Assembly: GCA_028277645.1 (NCBI GenBank)
Contig: JANQFV010000028.1
Location: 62,001 to 126,000, forward strand
Direction of reading: 5' to 3'
DNA: 64,000 bases
Source: Phycisphaerae bacterium
GTDB lineage: Bacteria > Planctomycetota > Phycisphaerae > UBA1845 > Fen-1342
A program made the position numbers and the translations under genes. Positions within the stretch are counted from its first letter, which is position 1. Each line of letters opens with the position of its first letter. Positions 55,378-62,936 of this stretch are shown one piece after another. The notes below the pieces were generated by a model, which saw only the letters and a program-made list of their open reading frames with translations, made no database searches and was not told where the DNA came from.

Positions 55378-57000
55378 CTACTCGATCAGCGACGCGCCCG
55401 TCATGCCGGCGGGAACGTCCAGCTCCATCATCGCCAGCGCGGTCGGCATAATGTCCGCCAGCCGGCCGCCCGACCGAAGCGTCACGCCGCGAAACGGCTC
55501 GCCAAGAACGTACAGTGGCACTTTCCCGACCGTGTGCGCCGTGTGCGGGCCACCCGTCTCGGGATCGATCATCTGCTCGAAGTTGCCGTGGTCCGCGGTG
55601 ATGATACCGCAACCGCCCGCGGCCATGATCGCGTCATAGACGCGCCCGACGCACTCATCCACAACTTTACACGCTTTGATCGCCGCCTCGATCGAGCCGG
55701 TGTGCCCGACCATGTCCGGGTTCGCGTAGTTCAGAACGATGAAGTCGTCCTGCCCTTCCTTGATCCGCGCCAGCACCGCTTCGGTCACCGGATACGCCGA
55801 CATCTCCGGTTGAAGATCGTACGTTGCCACCTTCGGCGAAGGGACCAGCGTGCGCTCCTCGCCCTCGAACGGCTCTTCGCGGTAATCGTTGAAGAAGAAC
55901 GTGACGTGCGCGTACTTCTCGGTTTCCGCACAGCGGAATTGCCGCAGGCCCAAGCCACTCAGGTACGCCCCGGCGATGTTCTCCATCTTGGGCGGCTTGG
56001 GATACGCGGCCTTGACCGGCAGGCCCTTCTCGTACGCCGTCATCGTCACGTAGAACAGGTCGAGCTGTTTGCCGCGGTCAAAGCCGCGTGGCAGTGTCTC
56101 GCCGGTCTGCTTGTCCGCCTCTTCGAACGGAAACGTCTCGTACATGAACGCTTTGGTGAGCTCACGCGGGCGATCGCCGCGGAAGTTGAAGAAGATGATC
56201 GCGTCGCCGTCCTGCACGGTGGCGATCGGCGTGCGACCATCACCGCTGACAACCGTCGGCACGACGAACTCGTCGCCCTTCATATTGGGCTCGACGGGAT
56301 TGTCGTAATAGCGCTGCACGGCCTCGACTGCTGACGGGGCCGCGTTCGCATCGCCGTGGACCAACATGCGATAGGCCCGCTCGACGCGGTCCCACCGGTT
56401 GTCGCGGTCCATCGCCCAATAGCGCCCGCACACGCTTGCGATCTGTCCGACGCCGATCTCGGAGAGCCTTGCCTCGATGTCGCTGATGTAGCCCACGCCG
56501 CTGGTCGGCGGCGAATCGCGCCCGTCCATGAAGCAGTGTACGTACACCTCGCGCAGCCCCCGCCGACTGGCCAGCTCCACGCACGCGTAGAGATGCTCCA
56601 GCAGCGAGTGAACACCGATGTCACTTGCCAGCCCCATGATGTGCAGCCGGCTGCCCCGCGCCCGGCAGCGTTCCACCGCCGCGACCAGCTCGGCGTTCTC
56701 GAAGAACTGTCCCTCGCGAATGGCCTTGGTGATCCGGACCGAGTCCTGATCGACGATACGACCGGCGCCGATGTTCTGGTGCCCCACCTCGCTGTTGCCC
56801 ATCGTGCCTTCGGGCAGGCCCACGTCGAAGCCGCTCGTTTCCACCAGCGTGGTCGGCCACTCGGACCGCAGCTTCATGTCCACCGGCGGCTGTGCTAGTT
56901 TCACGACGTTCGCGTGGTCCCACTGCGGGTCCGGATTCTCACCCCAGCCGTCACGGATGATCAGGATGCACGGCCGGCACTTCAGCTTCACGGTAGCCAT
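55378..57000 (-). CDS. gpmI: 2,3-bisphosphoglycerate-independent phosphoglycerate mutase
   Basis: A 540-residue, metal-dependent glycolytic enzyme that interconverts 3- and 2-phosphoglycerate. ATG 57000 follows GGAG; the longer frame adds an unlikely arginine-rich leader. The metal and nucleophile motif is PEGTMGNSEVGHQNIGAGR. Other signatures are HCFMDGRDSPPTSGVGY, IIFFNFRGDRPRELT, NYANPDMVGHTG and ITADHGNFEQM. It is single copy in the window and divergent from the membrane protein at 57195. Confidence 0.95.
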   Translation of the reverse strand: MATVKLKCRPCILIIRDGWGENPDPQWDHANVVKLAQPPVDMKLRSEWPTTLVETSGFDVGLPEGTMGNSEVGHQNIGAGRIVDQDSVRITKAIREGQFFENAELVAAVERCRARGSRLHIMGLASDIGVHSLLEHLYACVELASRRGLREVYVHCFMDGRDSPPTSGVGYISDIEARLSEIGVGQIASVCGRYWAMDRDNRWDRVERAYRMLVHGDANAAPSAVEAVQRYYDNPVEPNMKGDEFVVPTVVSGDGRTPIATVQDGDAIIFFNFRGDRPRELTKAFMYETFPFEEADKQTGETLPRGFDRGKQLDLFYVTMTAYEKGLPVKAAYPKPPKMENIAGAYLSGLGLRQFRCAETEKYAHVTFFFNDYREEPFEGEERTLVPSPKVATYDLQPEMSAYPVTEAVLARIKEGQDDFIVLNYANPDMVGHTGSIEAAIKACKVVDECVGRVYDAIMAAGGCGIITADHGNFEQMIDPETGGPHTAHTVGKVPLYVLGEPFRGVTLRSGGRLADIMPTALAMMELDVPAGMTGASLIE

Positions 57001-57194
57001 AACTGCTCCAATCGGGGCCAAGACCGGCCAGCGTAGCGTGCTGGTCGCGAAATTCCACCCGTGCGCCCCGCAGACACGCCCGGCCGCTGACGACATAATA
57101 GGCAGCACTCGTCGGAGGCGGCTCCGGCGCAAAGCGCCCGATAACCCATTGTCCCGAACGCGATGCGAAACTGACGCAGAAAGGGGCTGCGAAT

Positions 57195-58034
57195 ATGCGA
57201 CTCGAAAGCGGACCGGCCAAAACCGACGCCATCTGGCACCTCGGCCGCGCCGTACTGTTTCTGGCCTTTACCGCCTGGTTTGTCTACGACGGTGCGGTTG
57301 GCTGGCCGTCCAAGAATCAGAAGGAGGCCACCACGAAGCTCGCGGCTCCACAGCCGTTCGGCGGTGCGGTGAAGTGGGTCGACCTCGATGAGAAGCCTAC
57401 CCAGGGCCTGTACGACCGCCTGAAGGGGCAGAATCCGGAAACCAGTGACGAAGTCACCGAGGCACTAGGCGAGGCCAAGTACACCGCCGGCAACGACGCG
57501 TACTTCATCAGTCGGTACGGCTACGCGAAGGTGACGTACGCCGGCGACCGCGTGACGGCAATGACGAGTTGGGTAGCCTGGTACAAGACCAAGGAGGAGG
57601 TCCAGCAGCAGTTTCTGTGGGCCGTGCTGCCTGCCCTGCCGGGGCTGTGGTTCCTGTGGAAACTGCTGAAAGCCCTGTCGCTCAAGGCGATCATCGACGA
57701 TGACGCGATGACCTACGGCGGGCAGCGCATCGCGTTCGACGACATGGTCGCGCTGCGTGACTACAACCCCAAGGGCTGGATCGACCTGTACTACAAGAGC
57801 AGCGGCCAGGAGAAAAAGCTCCGCATCGACAACGAGAAGATCGCAAAGTTCGATGAGATCGTCGCCACGCTGTGCAGCGTGAAGGGCTGGGACAACCTCG
57901 TCGCCGCGCACGCGAGAGAGAAGGCGGAGCAGGAAGCCGACCAGCAAGCTGCGGCGAAGGCAGAGGAAGCACTTTCCGACGCCGACGACAGCGCCCCGGC
58001 CGAGGATGACGTCGCCGGCGACGACAGTCCGTGA
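57195..58034 (+). CDS. Two-helix membrane protein, unknown function
   Basis: A 279-residue protein with one helix at about residues 16-35 (AVLFLAFTAWFVYDGAVGW) and another at about 138-158 (FLWAVLPALPGLWFLWKLLKALS). An extracytoplasmic loop of about 100 residues lies between them. After the second helix a PH-like or DUF-type domain may start (LKAIIDDDAMTYGGQRIAFDDMVALRDYNPKGWIDLYYKSSGQEKKLRID), followed by an Ala/Glu/Asp-rich acidic tail. No family is recognised. It is divergent from gpmI. Confidence 0.65.
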   Translation: MRLESGPAKTDAIWHLGRAVLFLAFTAWFVYDGAVGWPSKNQKEATTKLAAPQPFGGAVKWVDLDEKPTQGLYDRLKGQNPETSDEVTEALGEAKYTAGNDAYFISRYGYAKVTYAGDRVTAMTSWVAWYKTKEEVQQQFLWAVLPALPGLWFLWKLLKALSLKAIIDDDAMTYGGQRIAFDDMVALRDYNPKGWIDLYYKSSGQEKKLRIDNEKIAKFDEIVATLCSVKGWDNLVAAHAREKAEQEADQQAAAKAEEALSDADDSAPAEDDVAGDDSP

Positions 58035-58334
58035 GTTCTGAGCGCGGACACCCGACTTCCAAACGACGATACTGCATCCATAACGGTGGGGCGGGCGAGA
58101 CACCCGCCCCACCCTGCACAACGGACAGACAGCCCAAGTGACTGCACCGGCGTGCTCAGCCCACACTGATCAAGACGCGCTGCGGCCCCAGCTGCTATTG
58201 ACCGGAGGTGTTCGGCGTACCGCCCCGAAGGCCAACGAGCCAAACGCGACCTCCCCTTGCCCCCCAACACCGCTTCCCCCAAACTGTGACCGTGCCGCAC
58301 CACCCCGGTGCCGCCTCGCAGGGAGCCGCTACCT
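58035..58334. other. 300-base intergenic region before the L-threonine dehydrogenase gene
   Basis: A perfect 11-bp inverted repeat (58085-58095 and 58103-58113, GGTGGGGCGGG / CCCGCCCCACC, 7-base loop) lies 50 bases after the stop of the upstream gene. It could act as a terminator-like hairpin, but no T-run follows. The rest holds nothing I can support. Confidence 0.45.
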
Positions 58335-59366
58335 ATGCGCAGACCCATCGCTCTGATCACCGGCGCCAACGGCGAAATCGGCCACGGCCTGCTCGAACAT
58401 CTCAAGAAGATGCAGAACACCGACGTCGTCGCGCTCGATCTCAACCCCATCGACGAGGCCCTGCGCCCACTATGCTTCTCGTGGACCACTGGCGACATTC
58501 TCGACGAGGAGCTGATGGGCCGGCTGGTCAGCGAGTACGAGATCCACGCGATCTACCACCTCGCCGCCCTGCTGAGCACACGCTCCGAGTACACGCCGGA
58601 GAAGGCCCACAACGTGAACGTCAACGGCACGCTGCGTCTGATCCACATGGCTCAGGAGCAGGCTCGCTGGCACGGCCACCCGGTCAGATTTCTGTTCCCC
58701 AGCTCGATCGCAGCCTACGGCTTGCCGTCGCTGGCCGCCAAGCGCGAGGCCGGCCGCGTCAAAGAGAGCGAGTGGAACGATCCGACAACGATGTACGGCG
58801 TGAACAAGCTCGCCTGCGAACACCTGGGTCGCTACTACACGTTCCACTATCGCCAACTCGCACGGACTGACGAACGCAGCGGCGTCGACTTTCGGGCGAT
58901 CCGCTTCCCCGGCCTGATCAGCGCGCTCACAATGCCCACCGGCGGCACGAGCGACTTCGCACCGGAGATGATCCACGCCGCCGCCCGCGGCGAACCCTAC
59001 GCGTGTTTCGTGGCCGAGTCGGCGCGCATCCCGTTCATGGCGATGCCGGACGCCGTGAAGGCGTTGATTCACCTGGCCGAGGCGCCCGCCGAGCAGCTCT
59101 CCCAGCGTGTCTACAATATTGGGGCATTTGCCCCGAGTGCCGGCGAAATCCGCGACTGCGTGCTGTCGGCGTTTCCGCAGGCGCAGATCACGTTCGAGCC
59201 CGATCCACCGCGAGCGAAGATCATCGACACTTGGCCCGAAGACGTCGATGACAGCCCCGCTCGGAAAGACTGGGGCTGGTCGCCCGACTACGATCTGGAT
59301 CGCGCTTTCAACGAGTACCTGGTGCCGACGATCCGGAACTACTACGAACAACAGTCGCATAGCTGA
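58335..59366 (+). CDS. L-threonine 3-dehydrogenase, SDR (animal/trypanosome-type)
   Basis: A 343-residue extended short-chain dehydrogenase. The NAD site is ALITGANGEIGHGLLEHL, and the catalytic pair is Ser in FPSSIAAYGLPS and Tyr/Lys in MYGVNKLACE. Phrases IYHLAALLSTRSEYTPEKA, VDFRAIRFPGLISALTMPTGGTSDFA and DDSPARKDWGWSPDYDLDRAF match the GalE-like threonine dehydrogenases of animals and trypanosomes rather than the zinc-type E. coli Tdh. It makes 2-amino-3-oxobutyrate. The usual partner KBL (2-amino-3-oxobutyrate CoA ligase) is not in the window. Confidence 0.85.
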   Translation: MRRPIALITGANGEIGHGLLEHLKKMQNTDVVALDLNPIDEALRPLCFSWTTGDILDEELMGRLVSEYEIHAIYHLAALLSTRSEYTPEKAHNVNVNGTLRLIHMAQEQARWHGHPVRFLFPSSIAAYGLPSLAAKREAGRVKESEWNDPTTMYGVNKLACEHLGRYYTFHYRQLARTDERSGVDFRAIRFPGLISALTMPTGGTSDFAPEMIHAAARGEPYACFVAESARIPFMAMPDAVKALIHLAEAPAEQLSQRVYNIGAFAPSAGEIRDCVLSAFPQAQITFEPDPPRAKIIDTWPEDVDDSPARKDWGWSPDYDLDRAFNEYLVPTIRNYYEQQSHS

Positions 59367-59391
59367 ATCACTGGTTGTATCGAGGTGTGGA

Positions 59392-60216
59392 ATGACTGGT
59401 TGGACCGTTTGCGTAGCACCCTTCGTCATTGCTCTGGCAACACAGCCCTTTTCGTTGGCCGACGAGAAGGCCGCAACGTCGCAGCCGGCGGAGTTTCCGC
59501 CCCCGCGCGGCTTTCTCTATAAGACGATTGAGTTCGAGGGCGAGCAGTACGCATACGCGGTCTACGTTCCACCGAACTACACGCCCGACCGTCAATGGCC
59601 GGTGATTCTGTTCCTGCACGGGTCCGGCGAACGCGGTTCGGACGGATTCCAGCAGACGCAGATCGGCGTTTCCTCCGCGATTCGCAAGGATCACACGCGT
59701 GTCCCCGCGCTCGTCGTCATGCCACAATGCCGTGAAGAGCAGACCTGGGTCGGCGACATGGGCAACATGGCCCTGCACTGCCTGGAGCAGACCTCGCGCG
59801 AGTACAACCTCGACCCGCACCGCGTTTACCTGACGGGGCTCTCGCTCGGCGGGCAGGGCGTGCTGTTCATGGCCGCCAACCTGCCCGGACGTTTCGCCGC
59901 CGTCGTCAGCGTTTGCGGCTTTGTCGAGCTCGGCCAGCGCACCAGCGTGGTCAATTCGCTCGGCCGACACCTGAAAGACACGCCGCTGTGGCTGTTCCAC
60001 GGCGACGCCGATACGGCCATCCCCGTCGCGCACGCACGGCGCATTACGGAGAACTTTCGCCGGCAGGGCTGTGACGTAACGTACACGGAATACCCGAATG
60101 CCGGTCACGCGATCTGGGATCGCGCTTACGGCGACGAGAACCTGTGGACGTGGCTGTTCCAGCAGAAGCTGGCAGATCCCCGCAACACCGCGGGGGGGAC
60201 GGCGCCGCGGCAGTAG
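59392..60216 (+). CDS. Exported esterase of the phospholipase/carboxylesterase type
   Basis: A 274-residue protein. ATG 59392, 25 bases after the dehydrogenase stop, is behind GAGG; the frame is open further upstream but overlaps that gene. The N-terminal signal is VAPFVIALATQPFSLA-DE. The alpha/beta-hydrolase features are the oxyanion region LFLHGSGERGSDG, the nucleophile Ser in VYLTGLSLGGQGVL, Asp in LFHGDADTAIP and His in YPNAGHAIWD. It resembles planctomycete PHB-depolymerase/feruloyl-esterase-like esterases. The substrate is not determinable. Confidence 0.82.
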   Translation: MTGWTVCVAPFVIALATQPFSLADEKAATSQPAEFPPPRGFLYKTIEFEGEQYAYAVYVPPNYTPDRQWPVILFLHGSGERGSDGFQQTQIGVSSAIRKDHTRVPALVVMPQCREEQTWVGDMGNMALHCLEQTSREYNLDPHRVYLTGLSLGGQGVLFMAANLPGRFAAVVSVCGFVELGQRTSVVNSLGRHLKDTPLWLFHGDADTAIPVAHARRITENFRRQGCDVTYTEYPNAGHAIWDRAYGDENLWTWLFQQKLADPRNTAGGTAPRQ

Positions 60217-60230
60217 CGCGAGAGTGCTAC

Positions 60231-60323
60231 GTCATTCCGACGACCAGCGGGAGGAGAAATCTGCGTCCGACCGCGCGCAACCTCTGGTCCGCAGGTAGAT
60301 TCCTCGCTCTCGCTCGGAATGAC
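60231..60323. repeat. GTCATTCCGA-type dispersed palindromic repeat, copy 2
   Basis: Starts GTCATTCCGACGACCAGCGGGAGGAG and ends GATTCCTCGCTCTCGCTCGGAATGAC; the ends are approximate reverse complements. It shares the same termini and middle word (AGGAATCT/AGATTCCT) with copy 1 at 17358-17449. It lies between the esterase and the Lon-like protease genes. Confidence 0.8.
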
Positions 60324-60408
60324 GGTAATTATCAACTGCCGCGTTCGACGTCCGCCCGGTTTACCTCGCGCGCCGGTTGTGCCATGATGGCGATCAAAGG
60401 AGGTTGCC

Positions 60409-62850
60409 GTGCCCCGCCGCAAGACTGCTGCCTCATCCCGCAACAGCAATCACGCCCCCGTGCCTCCACTGTCACAGGATGCGCTGCGCTGGAAGTGTGA
60501 CCCAAAGAAACTCTCGTTCGAGACCACCGCCGAGGTCGAACCAGCAACGAGCATCGTCGGGCAGGACAACGCATTGGAATCCCTGCGCTTCGGTCTGCGC
60601 ACCGACGCGCCGGGACAAAACATCTACGTGCGCGGACTCAGCGGCACCGGCCGCCTCACACTCGTGCGACGCGTGATCGAAGAGGTACGCCCCACGTGTA
60701 CACGCGTGAAAGACTGCTGTTACGTCGCGAACTTCGAGCAGCCGGATGAGCCGCGTCTGATCACCTTGCCCGCCGGCGACGGGCGCGCGTTTCGGCGGCG
60801 GATCGACCGCTTGATCGAGTTCATCCGCGAAGACCTCGCCGGCGCGCTGTCGTCCGACCAGGTCCAGCAGCGCCGCCAGACCCTCGAGCAGTCTGCGGAA
60901 CAGGAGCTCGAGCAGATCGTCAAACCGTTTGAACAGGCGTTGCAGCAATCCGGCCTGATGCTCGTGCGGCTCCAGGCCGGGCCGGTCATCCAGACCACAA
61001 TTCAACCCGTCGTCGATGGCAAGCCCGTCCCGCCTGAGGCCTTTGAGCAACTACACAACGAGGGCAAGGTTTCCGACGAGCAATACCAGGCCGTGCGGCA
61101 GAACTACGAGCAGTTCGAGCAGCAGCTCGCCGAGATCGGTGAGCAGGTTGGCCAAGTCCGACGCGCGCTGAACGAAGAGCTGCAAGCGCTGCTTTCCGGC
61201 TCGGCGCGGCTGTTGCTGGCCGAGTACGTCCGACCCATCAATGTTGAGTTCCCCGCCAAGAGTGTCAGCCGCTTCCTGACCGAGGTCATCGACGACATCG
61301 TCACGAACCGCCTCGGCGACCTGGAAAAAGACCCGAGCTTCACCGAGCTCTACCGCGTCAATCTGCTCAGCGAGCATCAGGACGACAGCGCCTGCCCCAT
61401 CATCATTGAGAACGCGCCGAACACGCGCAACCTGCTAGGCACGATCGACTATCACGCCCACGGCGACGACATGGCCGTCAGCCACATGGGCATCCGCGCC
61501 GGTGCGCTGCTGCGGGCTGACGGCGGTTTCCTGATCCTCGAGGCCCGCGACGTGCTCATGGAGCCGGGCGCCTGGCGGGCCCTGATCCGAGCCCTGCAGC
61601 ACCATTGCATCGAGATCCGCCCCGCCGAAACGGGCATGCTCGTGATGGGACCATCGCTGAAACCCGAGCCCGTCGAAATCCACGTGAAGGTCGTGTTGCT
61701 GGGAGACGACGAGACGTACTACGTGCTCGACGCGTACGACCCGGACTTCGCCCAGCTATTCAAAGTGCTGGCGGACTTCGACCCGCTGATGCCACGCACT
61801 GACGAATCGGTCGAACGCTACGCCGCCGTGCTCGCGCGCATCGCGAGTGAAGAGCAGTTGCCGCCGTTCGAGCGTTCCGCCGTAGCGGCGTGGGCAGAGC
61901 ACGGTGCCCGCGTCGCCGCGCGACGCAATCGTCTGACGACGCGCTTCGGGCGACTCGCCGACATCGCGCGCGAGGCGGCGTTCGTCGCCCGCGAGGATCA
62001 GCGCTCGCGTGTGAGCGGGGATGACATTCGCGCAGCGGTCAAGCGCGCCAAACGCCGCGCGGACCTGCCGTCGCGTCGCTTCCGCGAGTACGTCGCCGAC
62101 GGGACGATCCGGATCGAGACGCGCGGCAGCGTGGTCGGACAGGTCAACGGGCTGGCCGTGCTGCAGGCGGGGCCGCTCGTATACGGCTTCCCCTGCCGCA
62201 TCTCGGCCACGATCGGTCCCGGCACCAGCGGCGTGATCAACATTGAACGCGAGTCCGCGCTGTCCGGCGCGATCCACACCAAGGGCTTCTACATCCTCGG
62301 CGGCCTGCTGCGCTATCTCCTCCGCACGGACCACCCGCTCGCATTCGAGGCGTCGATCGCGTTCGAGCAGAGCTACGGCGGCATCGACGGCGACTCGGCC
62401 TCGGGGGCGGAAATCTGCTGCCTGCTGAGCGCGCTGACCGACGTGCCGCTGCGGCAGGACCTGGCGATGACCGGCGCGATCGATCAGCACGGACACGTGC
62501 AGGCCATCGGCGCAGCGAACGAGAAGATCGAGGGCTTCTTCGACGCCTGCACCGATGCCGGCCTGTCCGGCAGCCAGGGTGTGATCATCCCCAAGGCCAA
62601 CGCCGGCGACCTGATGCTGCGCGAGGACGTGGTCGCGGCGTGCAACGAGGGTCGCTTCGCGGTCTATGCGGTGGATCGCATCCATCAGGCACTGGAGCTG
62701 TTCACGGGTCTGCCGGCGGGCTACCGCGAAGGCAACGAGCCGTATGCGCCGGATACGCTGCTGGCCACCGCCGTCGACCGCGCTCGCCAGTTCTGGGAGA
62801 AAGTGGCCCGCTCGTCCACATTGCGCACGGCGCGATCAACAAAATCCTGA
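60409..62850 (+). CDS. Lon-like (S16) peptidase with AAA-like N-terminal region
   Basis: An 813-residue protein of the LonB/LonH-like family. The GTG start follows a strong GGAGG. An AAA-like core near residue 85 has GLSGTGRLTLVRRVI, where the Walker A lysine is Arg; this degenerate loop is common in the family, whose ATP use is uncertain. A long coiled-coil-like insert (about residues 145-280) precedes ADGGFLILEARDVLMEPG. The C-terminal proteolytic domain has the catalytic Ser in GIDGDSASGAEICCLLSALT and Lys in GAANEKIEGFFDACTDAG. It is expected to degrade damaged or regulatory proteins in the cytoplasm. Confidence 0.88.
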   Translation: MPRRKTAASSRNSNHAPVPPLSQDALRWKCDPKKLSFETTAEVEPATSIVGQDNALESLRFGLRTDAPGQNIYVRGLSGTGRLTLVRRVIEEVRPTCTRVKDCCYVANFEQPDEPRLITLPAGDGRAFRRRIDRLIEFIREDLAGALSSDQVQQRRQTLEQSAEQELEQIVKPFEQALQQSGLMLVRLQAGPVIQTTIQPVVDGKPVPPEAFEQLHNEGKVSDEQYQAVRQNYEQFEQQLAEIGEQVGQVRRALNEELQALLSGSARLLLAEYVRPINVEFPAKSVSRFLTEVIDDIVTNRLGDLEKDPSFTELYRVNLLSEHQDDSACPIIIENAPNTRNLLGTIDYHAHGDDMAVSHMGIRAGALLRADGGFLILEARDVLMEPGAWRALIRALQHHCIEIRPAETGMLVMGPSLKPEPVEIHVKVVLLGDDETYYVLDAYDPDFAQLFKVLADFDPLMPRTDESVERYAAVLARIASEEQLPPFERSAVAAWAEHGARVAARRNRLTTRFGRLADIAREAAFVAREDQRSRVSGDDIRAAVKRAKRRADLPSRRFREYVADGTIRIETRGSVVGQVNGLAVLQAGPLVYGFPCRISATIGPGTSGVINIERESALSGAIHTKGFYILGGLLRYLLRTDHPLAFEASIAFEQSYGGIDGDSASGAEICCLLSALTDVPLRQDLAMTGAIDQHGHVQAIGAANEKIEGFFDACTDAGLSGSQGVIIPKANAGDLMLREDVVAACNEGRFAVYAVDRIHQALELFTGLPAGYREGNEPYAPDTLLATAVDRARQFWEKVARSSTLRTARSTKS

Positions 62851-62898
62851 ACACTCGCGGCGGGTGAAACCTGCCCTACACTAATGGAGACGCTGTAG

Positions 62899-62915
62899 GG
62901 CGGGCTCCGCCCGCC
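62899..62915. repeat. GC-rich palindrome between the protease and permease genes
   Basis: GGCGGGC and GCCCGCC with a 3-base loop; the flanking GCCCTAC (about 62874-62880) and GTAGGGC (about 62895-62902) add an outer inverted pair. Similar GCCCTAC/GTAGGGC words form the sdhB-fumC palindrome. It may be a repeat of the same family; the gene start downstream overlaps this region if an earlier GTG is used. Confidence 0.5.
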
Positions 62916-62936
62916 GTGGCCAACCTACCCGGATTC

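Noticed and set aside
60409..62850. Degenerate Walker A (Arg for Lys) in the Lon-like protein as a novel defect
   Set aside because: The Arg in GxxGTGR is, as far as I recall, common in this Lon-like family, so it is not a peculiarity of this gene.
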